From: Alphaproteobacteria bacterium
GTDB taxonomy: Bacteria > Pseudomonadota > Alphaproteobacteria > Thalassobaculales > Thalassobaculaceae
DNA length: 61,553 bases
Reading direction: 5' to 3'
NCBI GenBank assembly: GCA_022822665.1
Contig: JAJEAR010000015.1
Span: 1 to 61,553, forward strand
Position 1 is the first letter of the stretch. Every line of letters begins with the position of its first letter. The translations under genes and the position numbers were made by a program. Shown here one piece after another: positions 18,949 through 27,252 of the stretch. The notes below the pieces were generated by a model. That model was not told the origin of the DNA, did not search any database, and saw only the letters and a list, made by a program, of their open reading frames with translations.

Positions 18949-19995
18949 TCAGTACCCCTGTTCCCAGGATATGACGTTCTTCAGCGGGCGTCCGGCGAGG
19001 TACAGGCGCAGGTTCTCGAGGAACAGCGCCGTTCCCCTGTGGGTGTTGATGTCCGACTTCGCCGAGATGTGCGGGGTGATCACCACGCGTTCGTCGGACC
19101 ACAGGCGCGGGTCCGGCGGCCGTTCGAATTCGCCGTCGTAGACGTCGAGCACCACACCGCCGAGTGTTCCGGCGGCAAGTGCATCGCACAGCGCCTCCTC
19201 GTCTATGATCTCGCCGCGGGCCACGTTGATCAGCAGTGCTCCGGGTTTCATGGCGGAGAAGGCGGCGGCGTTGATCATCCCGTGCGTCTGCGGGGTCCAC
19301 TGGCAGCACAGCGCGATGACGTCGGCCTCGCCGAGCGCCGCATGCAGCCCGTCCGGCCCGGTCACGCGGTCGAACCCGGGTTCGGGGGGGCCGGGAACGC
19401 GCTTGATCCCTGTGACCCTCATGCCCAGGGCCGCCGCGAGCCGGCCGACCTCGCGGCCGATGCCGCCGACCCCGATGACACACATCGTCCTGCCGGCGAC
19501 CTGCAGACCGGGGTAGCCGCGGGCATTGAACCCGCCCGCCTCCCGCTCCGCGGAAGAAAGGTGAAGACCCTTGAGGAAATGCAGCATTCCGGCGAGCACG
19601 TACTCGGCGATCGGCAGGTTGTGGGCGTGGCCGCGCGACGAGGTGACCGTGACGTCGGACTGCCAGAGGTCGCCGTGGCGCATGTTCGAGGAACCGGCGG
19701 GGCGCTGGTGCACCCAGGCCAGCCCGGCGGCGCGGGCGCGCAGGTCGACGGGAAACGGAAACCCGACCAGCATGATCTCGGCATCGGCGAGCAGCCGGTC
19801 GCGTTCCTCGCGCGTGCCGTGGCCGGTCGAGTCCGGGGCGAGGTAGCGGTCGGTGGTGAATGCGGGCCAGGTCTCCCGCATCTCGCCGTCGAACCAACCC
19901 GCGGCTTCCACCAGCCGCAGCCCGGGGTCGATCCTGCCGATCGCCTCGCGGTCCCGCGGCGCGAGCCGCACAAGGGAGAGGATACTGCCCTTCAT
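18949..19995 (-). CDS. D-2-hydroxyacid dehydrogenase
   Basis: A 348-residue NAD(P)-dependent dehydrogenase that reduces or oxidises 2-keto/2-hydroxy acids. The nucleotide loop is VIGVGGIGREVGRLAAALGM near 174-192. The catalytic triad appears as Arg260 (NVARGEIID), Glu289 (DVYDGEF) and His309 (ITPHIS). The rest of the NAD domain is regular. The N-terminal domain (residues 1-130) is less like the best known members. ATG 19995 is preferred because upstream codons code for unlike, Arg-rich sequence. It is 80 bases upstream of the ROK gene on the same strand, so it may belong to the same transcript. Confidence 0.9.
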   Translation of the reverse strand: MKGSILSLVRLAPRDREAIGRIDPGLRLVEAAGWFDGEMRETWPAFTTDRYLAPDSTGHGTREERDRLLADAEIMLVGFPFPVDLRARAAGLAWVHQRPAGSSNMRHGDLWQSDVTVTSSRGHAHNLPIAEYVLAGMLHFLKGLHLSSAEREAGGFNARGYPGLQVAGRTMCVIGVGGIGREVGRLAAALGMRVTGIKRVPGPPEPGFDRVTGPDGLHAALGEADVIALCCQWTPQTHGMINAAAFSAMKPGALLINVARGEIIDEEALCDALAAGTLGGVVLDVYDGEFERPPDPRLWSDERVVITPHISAKSDINTHRGTALFLENLRLYLAGRPLKNVISWEQGY

Positions 19996-20059
19996 GCCAT
20001 GTCGTCTCCGGGCTGGTGTGCCGGACAACGGGAAGCCGTCCGTCGCGGTGCACTGGTTG

Positions 20060-21067
20060 TCAGTAGGTGTCGAACATCCGCTGGATCTCGTCGGGATCGC
20101 TGGTGCGGGTGAGTGCCAGCATGGCGAGAACCCGCGCCTTCTGCGGATTGAGGCTGTCGGCCGCAATCAGGCCCGCCCTGCGCATCGACTCGCGGCGCAG
20201 CACCCGCCCGCTTCCGGCCCGGCTGCTGTAGATCACCGGAATACCCCGGGCGGCGGCCGCGCCGAGCGCCTGTTCCTGGACGGGCGTGGGCAGGCCGGGA
20301 GCGAGGGTGGCGCAGACGATCGCCCGTGCGCCCGCGTTGACGAAACCCGAAATGGCCGCATCGTCCGCGCCGGCGTAGCTGAGCGCGATGTCGACCCGCG
20401 GCAGTTCGCCGATCCCGGCAACGTCGAACTCGGTGTCGCGGCAGCAGGGCCGGACCGGCCGGCGATAGATGGCGACCGATCCGTCGGGGTCGGCGTAGCC
20501 GAGCATTCCGATATCCGGGGCGCGGAAGGTCTCCAGCCGCAGGGTCGAGGTCTTGGTCACCTCGCGGGCGGCATGGATTTCCTCGTTCAGGACCACGAGC
20601 ACTCCGAGCCCGCGGGCCTGCGGCGCCGAGGCGACGCGCAGTGCGCACAACAGGTTCGAGCCGGCGTCGGTTGCGAATCCCGAGCTCGGTCTCTGGGCGC
20701 CGACCATCACCACCGGCAGGTCGACCTTGAGCGCAAGCGACAGGAAGTAGGCGGTCTCCTCCAGCGTCGCGGTGCCGTGGGTGATCACCACGCCGTCGAC
20801 GTCCGGGTTGGCGGCCACCGAACGGTGTACGGCGTCGACAAGCGCCAGCCAGTCGTCCGGAGTGATGCCGGAACTGGAGACCTGGCGCACGTCGACCGGG
20901 ATGATGGTGGCCGCGGCTTCCGCTTCCGGAAACAGTGAGAGGATCTCCGGGACCGGCATGCGGCGACCGTGGTCCATGTATTCCCACAGGTCCATGCTGT
21001 CCCTGCCGGAATAGGAAATGGTGCCGCCGGTCCCGAAGAGAAGGACACGGGGTCTGCTGTCGCTCAT
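20060..21067 (-). CDS. asparaginase-family protein with altered motif
   Basis: A 335-residue protein with the asparaginase/glutaminase fold. The first threonine motif is intact (FGTGGTI, Thr16). The second motif reads THGTATLEETAYFL (residues 96-109). Asparaginases usually have THGTDT here, where the Asp holds the substrate amino group; here it is Ala100. The catalytic lysine region (AAREVTKTSTLRLETF, Lys172) is intact. Some bacterial asparaginase-like proteins share this A variant, so it may prefer a substrate other than free asparagine. The start at ATG 21067 gives the family N terminus. No signal peptide, so probably cytoplasmic. It stands 64 bases before the 2-hydroxyacid dehydrogenase. 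Confidence 0.85.
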   Translation of the reverse strand: MSDSRPRVLLFGTGGTISYSGRDSMDLWEYMDHGRRMPVPEILSLFPEAEAAATIIPVDVRQVSSSGITPDDWLALVDAVHRSVAANPDVDGVVITHGTATLEETAYFLSLALKVDLPVVMVGAQRPSSGFATDAGSNLLCALRVASAPQARGLGVLVVLNEEIHAAREVTKTSTLRLETFRAPDIGMLGYADPDGSVAIYRRPVRPCCRDTEFDVAGIGELPRVDIALSYAGADDAAISGFVNAGARAIVCATLAPGLPTPVQEQALGAAAARGIPVIYSSRAGSGRVLRRESMRRAGLIAADSLNPQKARVLAMLALTRTSDPDEIQRMFDTY

Positions 21068-21322
21068 GGTGGCGGTCTCCGGACCGGTGGCGGTTGGCCG
21101 GCATCTTCTCCGATGTGGCATGCACGAAACAAGGCGCCGTGGCCGCCGGATGAGTCCGGCCTGACGCTTGACGGGATGAAGTTTGTGGCGAACGGTGTCG
21201 CAGGCCTCCTCTCGCACCCCCCGCAACCGGTACGCCGGCGAAAGCCATGAACAGCACCCGTCCTGCAGTGATGTCGGCGAAGCTACCGGGGCCCGCCCGC
21301 GTGGCGGCGGGGTGACACGACG

Positions 21323-22516
21323 GTGTCGAGTCCGCTCCTGTCCCTGCTGCGTGACGGTGCCTACGCCCGGATCTGGCTGATCGGCCTGCTCGGCAACACC
21401 ATGCGCTGGCTCGAGGTGCTCGCGGTCGGGATCTTCGTGTTCGAGACCACCGGTTCGGCGCTGCAGGTGGCGGTGATGACCGTGGTCCGGCAGGTTCCGC
21501 TGGCGCTGTTCGGCTCGGTGACCGGGCCACTCGCCGAACGGGTGAACCGGGGCCGGCTGCTTGCCGCCGCCTTCGCGATAACCACCCTTTCCTCGATCAC
21601 CATGTGCGTGCTCGCCTGGACCGGGTCCATCGAGCTCTGGCACATGGTGGTCTGCGCCTTTGTCAGCGGAACCTGCTGGACCATGGACTTCCCGGCACGG
21701 CGAACGCTGCTCGGCGAATTCTGCGGCCCCGAGCGGCTCGGCGCCGGCGTGTCCTTCGACTCTGCGACCAACAATGCCACCCGCATGGCCGGACCGCTCA
21801 GCGGCGGCATCCTGTACGGACTGCTGGGTCTGGAGGGCGCGTTCCTGTTCTCGCTCGGGGCGCACGCCGCCTGCGTCGTCGTTGCTCTCTCGCTGACGGT
21901 CGGCCCGACACCGATGGCGGCGGCGTCCGGTTCGTTCCTGCGTGACCTGCGCCGCGCGCTCGACGTGGTGATGAAGTCGCGAGACCTGCTCAGGATCTAT
22001 CTCTTCACCATCGTGCTCAACGTGTTCGGGTTTCCGTATGCCGCCATGATCCCGGTACTCGGCCGGGCCCGCTACCAGGTCGAACCGGCCCTGATCGGCC
22101 TGCTGTCAGCTGTCGAGGGCGCGGGCGCCTTTATCGGCGCGCTGGCGATCTCGCTGGTCGTGCGTCCGCGCTGGTACACCCCGCTGTTCGTCGGCGGATC
22201 GATCGTCTTCGTGACCGGTGTGGTCTTTCTGTCGCTGGCTCCATACTACTGGCTCGCCGTGGCGCTGCTGTTTGGCGCCGGCCTCGGCATGGCCGGTTTC
22301 GGAAGCATGCAGAGCACCCTGGTGCTGAGCCTGGCGCCCCTGGAACTCCGCGGCCGGCTGATGGGACTGCTGTCGGTCTGCATCGGCTGTTCGCCGGTGG
22401 GGCTCGTGACCCTCGGCCTGTTGTCCGACTGGCTGGGTCCGCCGACGGCCCTGCTGCTGATGTCCGCAACCGGGCTGGTGCTGCTGTTGGCAATCGCGAT
22501 CAGGACCCGGAACTGA
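21323..22516 (+). CDS. MFS transporter, DHA3-like exporter
   Basis: A 397-residue 12-helix transporter. It shows WLIGLLGNTMRWLEVLAVGIF at helix 1, GPLAERVNRGRLL (the MFS loop 2-3 motif), DFPARRTLLGEF near 122 and NNATRMAGPLSGGILYGLLG near 150, features of the EntS-like DHA3 group of exporters and macrolide efflux pumps. The second half shows the usual repeat (LELRGRLMGLLSVCIG). The substrate cannot be named. The start is GTG 21323. It runs alone on the plus strand, and 255 bases separate it from the divergent asparaginase gene, with no clear promoter motif. Confidence 0.9.
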   Translation: MSSPLLSLLRDGAYARIWLIGLLGNTMRWLEVLAVGIFVFETTGSALQVAVMTVVRQVPLALFGSVTGPLAERVNRGRLLAAAFAITTLSSITMCVLAWTGSIELWHMVVCAFVSGTCWTMDFPARRTLLGEFCGPERLGAGVSFDSATNNATRMAGPLSGGILYGLLGLEGAFLFSLGAHAACVVVALSLTVGPTPMAAASGSFLRDLRRALDVVMKSRDLLRIYLFTIVLNVFGFPYAAMIPVLGRARYQVEPALIGLLSAVEGAGAFIGALAISLVVRPRWYTPLFVGGSIVFVTGVVFLSLAPYYWLAVALLFGAGLGMAGFGSMQSTLVLSLAPLELRGRLMGLLSVCIGCSPVGLVTLGLLSDWLGPPTALLLMSATGLVLLLAIAIRTRN

Positions 22517-22630
22517 CGCCGTCCGTGGCGGCAGGGACTGATTTCTGTTGCGGAACTTCTTCTACACCGGGTAACCTTTTGGCACTCACCTACAAAATGT
22601 TGGGCCATTCAGGGATCTCGGGAGGAGTGA

Positions 22631-23017
22631 ATGTCCATACAACCATCCCCCACGTGGAACGAGGATCGGTTGGTCAGGCTCAGGGAACTCTGGGCCGAGG
22701 GTGTGTCGGTCACCCAGATCGGCCGGGTGCTTGGCGTGACCCGCAACGCCGTTGTCGGCAAGGCACAGCGCCTGGGATTGCCGCGGCGGCGATCTCCCAT
22801 CCCCGAGGTGGCGGCTCCCGCCGTCAAGGGACGGCGTCGCGCCTTGCAGGAGGTCGCGGCGCAGTGGGCGACGACGCGGTGTTGCTGGCCGATCGGTGAT
22901 CCGCAGAGTTCCGGGTTCGGGTTCTGCGGAGCGCCGGTGAGCGAAGGCCGCCCGTACTGCGAGGAACACTGCGAGCAGGCATACAACATTCAGCCGCTGC
23001 GCAGTTTGACGGGCTGA
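22631..23017 (+). CDS. gcrA: cell-cycle transcription regulator GcrA
   Basis: A 128-residue GcrA. The N-terminal helix-turn-helix (TWNEDRLVRLRELWAEG, VTRNAVVGKAQRLGLPRR, residues 8-53) binds DNA. The C-terminal part has the conserved CCWPIGDP, FCGAPV and YCEEHCEQAYN, the region that binds the RNA polymerase sigma70 domain 2. In Caulobacter, GcrA works on promoters with CcrM-methylated GANTC sites, so it is a firm marker of alphaproteobacteria. The ATG at 22631 follows GGGAGGAG. It is single; the 114 bases upstream carry a possible TTGCGG near 22548 but no good -10. Confidence 0.96.
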   Translation: MSIQPSPTWNEDRLVRLRELWAEGVSVTQIGRVLGVTRNAVVGKAQRLGLPRRRSPIPEVAAPAVKGRRRALQEVAAQWATTRCCWPIGDPQSSGFGFCGAPVSEGRPYCEEHCEQAYNIQPLRSLTG

Positions 23018-23038
23018 CGGCCGGATCCTGAGCAAGCC

Positions 23039-23062
23039 GGGCCGGCGACCGGAATCCGGCCC
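23039..23062 (+). terminator. stem-loop after gcrA
   Basis: GGGCCGG (23039-23045) pairs with CCGGCCC (23056-23062) over a ten-base loop, 22 bases after the gcrA stop. No T-run follows, so it is only a candidate terminator. Confidence 0.4.
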
Positions 23063-23141
23063 TGTCCCCGATGTTGACAGTCCGGCCGGTCCCCTGCCAG
23101 CTTCGGCCATCCAGGATCATCCGGGGGCCGGATCGGGCGCG

Positions 23142-25835
23142 ATGACTGTGGTTTCCACGCCAGGTTCCAGAGAACCGACAGAACCGAAGCGGCTCGCAGA
23201 GTATCGCCCGCCACGATTTCTCGTCGACACCGTCGACCTCGTCATTGACCTCGCCGACGAGTGGGCAACGGTCACCGCCACGCTCGCGGGCCGGCGCAAT
23301 CCGCATGCGCAGACAGGAAACGACGGACGGGCCGACGATGTCCTCGTGCTCGACGCGCTGGATCTCGAGGTTCTCGACCTGGTGCTTGACGGCCGGCAAC
23401 TGCCGGTCCCCGAACGGTCCGAACCGGGGTTCGAGGTTGCCGGCGTCGATGAGACCTTCACCCTCGTGGTGACGAGCCGGACACGACCCGCCGACAACAC
23501 GGTGCTCGAGGGACTATACCTGTCGAACGGCATCTACTGCACCCAGTGCGAGGCCGAGGGTTTCCGCCGGATCACGCCGTTTCCCGACCGGCCGGACATC
23601 CTGTCGGTCTACCGGACCACCATCGTGGCGGACCGGGCCCGGTACCCGGTCCTGCTGTCGAACGGCAACCTGGTCGAGACCCGTGATCTTGCCGGAGGCC
23701 GCCACAGCGCCACCTGGCATGACCCCTGGCCGAAACCGTCCTACCTGTTCGCGATGGTGGCGGGTGACCTTGCCTGGGTCGAGGATCGCCATGTCACCAG
23801 GTCCGGACGCGACGTCGCCCTGCGGATCTATGTCGAGCACGGCGACGAGACCCGGTGCGACCACGCGATGTGGGCGCTGAAGTCGGCAATGGCCTGGGAC
23901 GAGGAACGGTTCGGCCTCGAGTACGATCTCGATCTCTTCATGATCGTGGCGGTCAGCCACTTCAACATGGGGGCGATGGAAAACAAGGGACTGAACATCT
24001 TCAACAGCAAGCTGGTGCTGGCCGACCGCGACAGTGCCACCGATGTTGACTTCCAGCGTATCGAGGAGGTGGTGGCGCACGAGTACTTCCACAACTGGAC
24101 CGGCAACCGTGTCACCTGCCGTGACTGGTTCCAGCTCAGCCTGAAGGAAGGGCTGACGGTGTTCCGGGACCAGGAATTCACTGCCGACATGCATTCCCGG
24201 GGGGTGAAGCGGGTCGCGGATGCGCGCTTCCTGCGTGCGCACCAGTTCCAGGAGGATGCCGGTCCGACCGCCCACCCGGTTCGTCCCGACAGCTACATCG
24301 AGATCAACAACTTCTACACCCTGACCGTGTACGAGAAGGGAGCGGAGGTGGTGCGCCTGCTCCATACCCGGCTCGGCGAGGAGGGGTTCCGCAAGGGCAT
24401 GGATCTCTACCTGGAGCGCCACGACGGCGAGGCGGTCACCTGCGATGACTTCGTAAGCGCCATGTCGGATGCCAACGGTATCGACCTCGGCGACATGGAG
24501 CTGTGGTACAGCCAGGCCGGAACGCCGGAACTCTCGGCGCTGCTCGAGCACGACCGTCAGCGGCAGCAGGCGACGCTGCGGGTGTCGCAGCGGGTTCCGC
24601 CCACGCCCGGACAACCGGACAAGCAGCCGATGACGATCCCGCTGCGCATCGGTCTGCTTGACGGCGCCGGACGCGAGATGCCGCTGCAGCTGTCGGGTGA
24701 GTCGCGAAACGACGCCCCCACCGACCGGGTACTCGAGATCCGCGACGCCGAGAACGTGTTCACCTTCGAGGGTATCCCGGAGCGGCCGGTTCCGTCGCTG
24801 CTGCGGGAATTTTCGGCCCCGGTGAAGCTGAACCTCGAACTTGATGGCGCGGACCTGCTTCACCTTGCGGCCCACGACACCGATCCGTTCGTGCGCTGGG
24901 ATGCGTTTCAGCGCAGCGCCAGCACGGTGCTCCTCGATGCGACACGCGACCGGAACGAAGCCGGGGGCGACCCGGCCTTCATCGAGGCCGTGCGTTCCGC
25001 CCTGCACGACGAGCGGCTGGAACCGGCGCTCAGGGCCGAACTGGTCCGGCTGCCCGGTGAGACCGAACTCGCGAACCAGATGGAGATCGTCGACGTCGAC
25101 GCGATCCACGCGGCCCGGACCCGCCTGCGGGCCGGGATCGGGACCGCGTTGTGGGATGACCTGCAAGCCGTGCACGCGCACGCCCTGTCGGGCCAGTCAC
25201 CCGACGACCTGTCGAGCGCCGCCATGGGTGCACGTGCGCTCGCGGCGGTCGCGCTCGACTACCTGGTGGCAACCCGGCGGGCATCGGCACTCGGGCTTGC
25301 CTTCGGGCAGTACACGCAAGCGCAGTCGATGAGCGTGGCCATGGCGGCACTGCAGGCGCTCAACACCGTCGACTGCACCGAGAGAACCGAAGCGCTCGCG
25401 CACTACCACGACCGCTGGCGTGCACGGCCGCTCGAACTTGACAAGTGGTTTGCGCTCAAGGCGACCTCGAGCCTGCCGGATACACTCGAGGTGGTCCGCG
25501 GACTGCTGTCCCATCCGGGATACGATCCCGGGGTCCCGGACCGGGTCCGCTCCCTGATCGGAAGCTTCGCGGGCGGTAACCAGGTCCGGTTTCACGCCGT
25601 CGACGGGGGCGGGTACCGGTTCCTCACCGACAGGGTGCTGGAAATCGACCGTTTCAACCCCCGGGTTGCCGCCCGCCTGGTCATGCCGCTGGTCCGCTGG
25701 CGGCGGTACGACACCGTGCGCCGGGGCCTCATGCACCGCGAACTTGAACGCATCATGGCAACCCGGGACCTGTCGGGCGATGTCGGCGAGATCGTCGGCA
25801 AGGCTCTCGAACCGGAGACTGGAGAGAAGGCATGA
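23142..25835 (+). CDS. pepN: aminopeptidase N
   Basis: An 897-residue M1-family zinc aminopeptidase that removes N-terminal residues from peptides in the cytoplasm. It shows GAMEN near 277-281 (substrate amino group), HEYFHNW near 313-319 (zinc His, Glu) and the third ligand in LKEGLTV near 336. The start at ATG 23142 has no strong ribosome site. Compared with E. coli PepN (870) the length is normal, and the C-terminal helical part is complete. Its stop overlaps the next gene (ATGA at 25832-25835), so the four downstream genes are on the same transcript. Confidence 0.96.
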   Translation: MTVVSTPGSREPTEPKRLAEYRPPRFLVDTVDLVIDLADEWATVTATLAGRRNPHAQTGNDGRADDVLVLDALDLEVLDLVLDGRQLPVPERSEPGFEVAGVDETFTLVVTSRTRPADNTVLEGLYLSNGIYCTQCEAEGFRRITPFPDRPDILSVYRTTIVADRARYPVLLSNGNLVETRDLAGGRHSATWHDPWPKPSYLFAMVAGDLAWVEDRHVTRSGRDVALRIYVEHGDETRCDHAMWALKSAMAWDEERFGLEYDLDLFMIVAVSHFNMGAMENKGLNIFNSKLVLADRDSATDVDFQRIEEVVAHEYFHNWTGNRVTCRDWFQLSLKEGLTVFRDQEFTADMHSRGVKRVADARFLRAHQFQEDAGPTAHPVRPDSYIEINNFYTLTVYEKGAEVVRLLHTRLGEEGFRKGMDLYLERHDGEAVTCDDFVSAMSDANGIDLGDMELWYSQAGTPELSALLEHDRQRQQATLRVSQRVPPTPGQPDKQPMTIPLRIGLLDGAGREMPLQLSGESRNDAPTDRVLEIRDAENVFTFEGIPERPVPSLLREFSAPVKLNLELDGADLLHLAAHDTDPFVRWDAFQRSASTVLLDATRDRNEAGGDPAFIEAVRSALHDERLEPALRAELVRLPGETELANQMEIVDVDAIHAARTRLRAGIGTALWDDLQAVHAHALSGQSPDDLSSAAMGARALAAVALDYLVATRRASALGLAFGQYTQAQSMSVAMAALQALNTVDCTERTEALAHYHDRWRARPLELDKWFALKATSSLPDTLEVVRGLLSHPGYDPGVPDRVRSLIGSFAGGNQVRFHAVDGGGYRFLTDRVLEIDRFNPRVAARLVMPLVRWRRYDTVRRGLMHRELERIMATRDLSGDVGEIVGKALEPETGEKA

Positions 25836-26518
25836 CCGGGCCTGTCATCGTGATAAATCCCAACAGTACCGAGCAGGTGACGCAGGCCATGGACCGGGCG
25901 CTCGACCCGTTGCGGCTGCCGGCCGGTCCCGAGATCGAGAGCCTGACCAATCCCGGCGGTCCGCCGGGTGTCGAGACCCAGGAGCATGTTGACCGCGTGG
26001 CGGGCGACGTGGTGCGCATGGTCAGGGAGCACGACCACCGGGCGAGCGCGTTTGTCGTCGCGTGTTTCTCGGATCCAGGCTTGCACGCGGCCCGCGAGGC
26101 CACGGCCCGGCCGGTATTCGGAATTGCCGAGAGCGGCATGCTTGCAGCGCTCTCGCTCGGCAACCGGTTCGGTGTCCTTGCCATCCTGTCCGGCTCGGTG
26201 CCGCGGCACCTGCGCTACATCAGGTCGCTGGGGATCGAGTCCAGGCTCGCGGCCGACCTGCCGATCGGGCTCTCGGTGGTGGAACTGGCCGATGCGTCGC
26301 GCACCCTCGCTCGCCTGGGGGAGGTCGGCGAGACCCTGCGCGATCACCACGGTGCCGATGTGCTGGTGCTGGGATGCGCCGGCATGGCCGCCTGCCGTGC
26401 CCCGCTCGAGGAAAGGCTCGGTATCACGGTGATCGATCCGACACAGGTCGCGGTGTCCGCGGCGCTCGCCGCGGTCCGGCTCGGTCAGACCACCGGACCG
26501 AGACGCCGAACGGCGTGA
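25832..26518 (+). CDS. Asp/Glu/hydantoin racemase family protein
   Basis: A 228-residue protein with the two-cysteine active site of the Asp/Glu racemase superfamily: Cys78 in VVACFSDPG and Cys182 in VLGCAGMA. The start VIVINPNST is the signature of hydantoin or allantoin racemases and related enzymes. It probably moves a proton at a chiral carbon next to an amide or ureide. It starts in the pepN stop (ATGA). It ends one base into the next start (TGATG at 26516-26520). The neighbour is a degenerate member of the allantoinase/deacetylase fold, which fits a ureide or cyclic amide pathway; this is inference. Confidence 0.87.
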   Translation: MTGPVIVINPNSTEQVTQAMDRALDPLRLPAGPEIESLTNPGGPPGVETQEHVDRVAGDVVRMVREHDHRASAFVVACFSDPGLHAAREATARPVFGIAESGMLAALSLGNRFGVLAILSGSVPRHLRYIRSLGIESRLAADLPIGLSVVELADASRTLARLGEVGETLRDHHGADVLVLGCAGMAACRAPLEERLGITVIDPTQVAVSAALAAVRLGQTTGPRRRTA

Positions 26519-27252
26519 TGCCCTCCGGTCTTGCCGTTGCGGATCCGATCATTGACCGCAACGGTTTCTGCTGGCCGGGAAGCAGGCGGCTTGCCGTCGC
26601 GGTGATCCTTGCGCTTGACGTGGATGATCCGGTAGCCGAGCGCTACGGGATGAGCGTCGGGGCATGGCGGCTGCTGGAGATGTTCCGCACCTTCGAGCTG
26701 CCGGTGGCTGTAGCCGCCGGTTCCGGCATCCTGGCACGCCACCCGCGGCTGACGGCGATGTTCACCGCCCGGGCCGACGAGTTCGTTGCCGTGGACCCGG
26801 TCCCGGATCCGCGGTACCCGGATCTCGGGATCCCGGCGCCCCGGGGGCTTCTGGTACCCGGCGAGGTCGACCTCCCGTCCGTGCGGGACGCCGGCTGTCG
26901 CTACCTGCTGGCGGTCTGCGGCGACGATCAGCCGGTCTGGCTCTCGAGCGGCGATCACCGGATGCCCTGCATCCCGCTTGCGCCGGAACTCGACGACCTG
27001 CAGCAGGTGCAAATCCGTCGCCATACCCCGCGCCAGTTCGCCGCCATGCTCTCGGATCATTTCGACGAGCAGCTGCGCCAGTCGGCACACCAGCCTGTGG
27101 TGATGTGCCCGGTGCTCAGGCCGCATCTGTCCGGTCAGCCGCGCTGCCTTGACGCGATCAGGCGCTGGCTGGCGCATGCGGCGGAGGATCCGGGCGTGGC
27201 CTGGTTCTGCCACCCCCGCGACATCGCCTGCGCCTGGCGGGAACGGGGATGA
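26518..27252 (+). CDS. polysaccharide-deacetylase-like protein, active site degenerate
   Basis: A 244-residue protein with the shape of PuuE-type allantoinase/polysaccharide deacetylases. It has ALDVDDPVAERYGMSVGAWRLL near residues 33-54, where relatives show an EGxExxYGxRxGxWR pattern. The C terminus (RPHLSGQPR, FCHPRDIACAWRERG) is also family-like. The zinc-binding histidine pair is absent: where relatives have SHxxxH the sequence reads ADEFVAVDPVPDP. The first Asp of the usual pair is also changed. I infer loss of hydrolase activity or a changed role, for example binding. It is in the middle of the coupled operon, with its stop overlapping the monooxygenase start (ATGA). Confidence 0.72.
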   Translation: MPSGLAVADPIIDRNGFCWPGSRRLAVAVILALDVDDPVAERYGMSVGAWRLLEMFRTFELPVAVAAGSGILARHPRLTAMFTARADEFVAVDPVPDPRYPDLGIPAPRGLLVPGEVDLPSVRDAGCRYLLAVCGDDQPVWLSSGDHRMPCIPLAPELDDLQQVQIRRHTPRQFAAMLSDHFDEQLRQSAHQPVVMCPVLRPHLSGQPRCLDAIRRWLAHAAEDPGVAWFCHPRDIACAWRERG

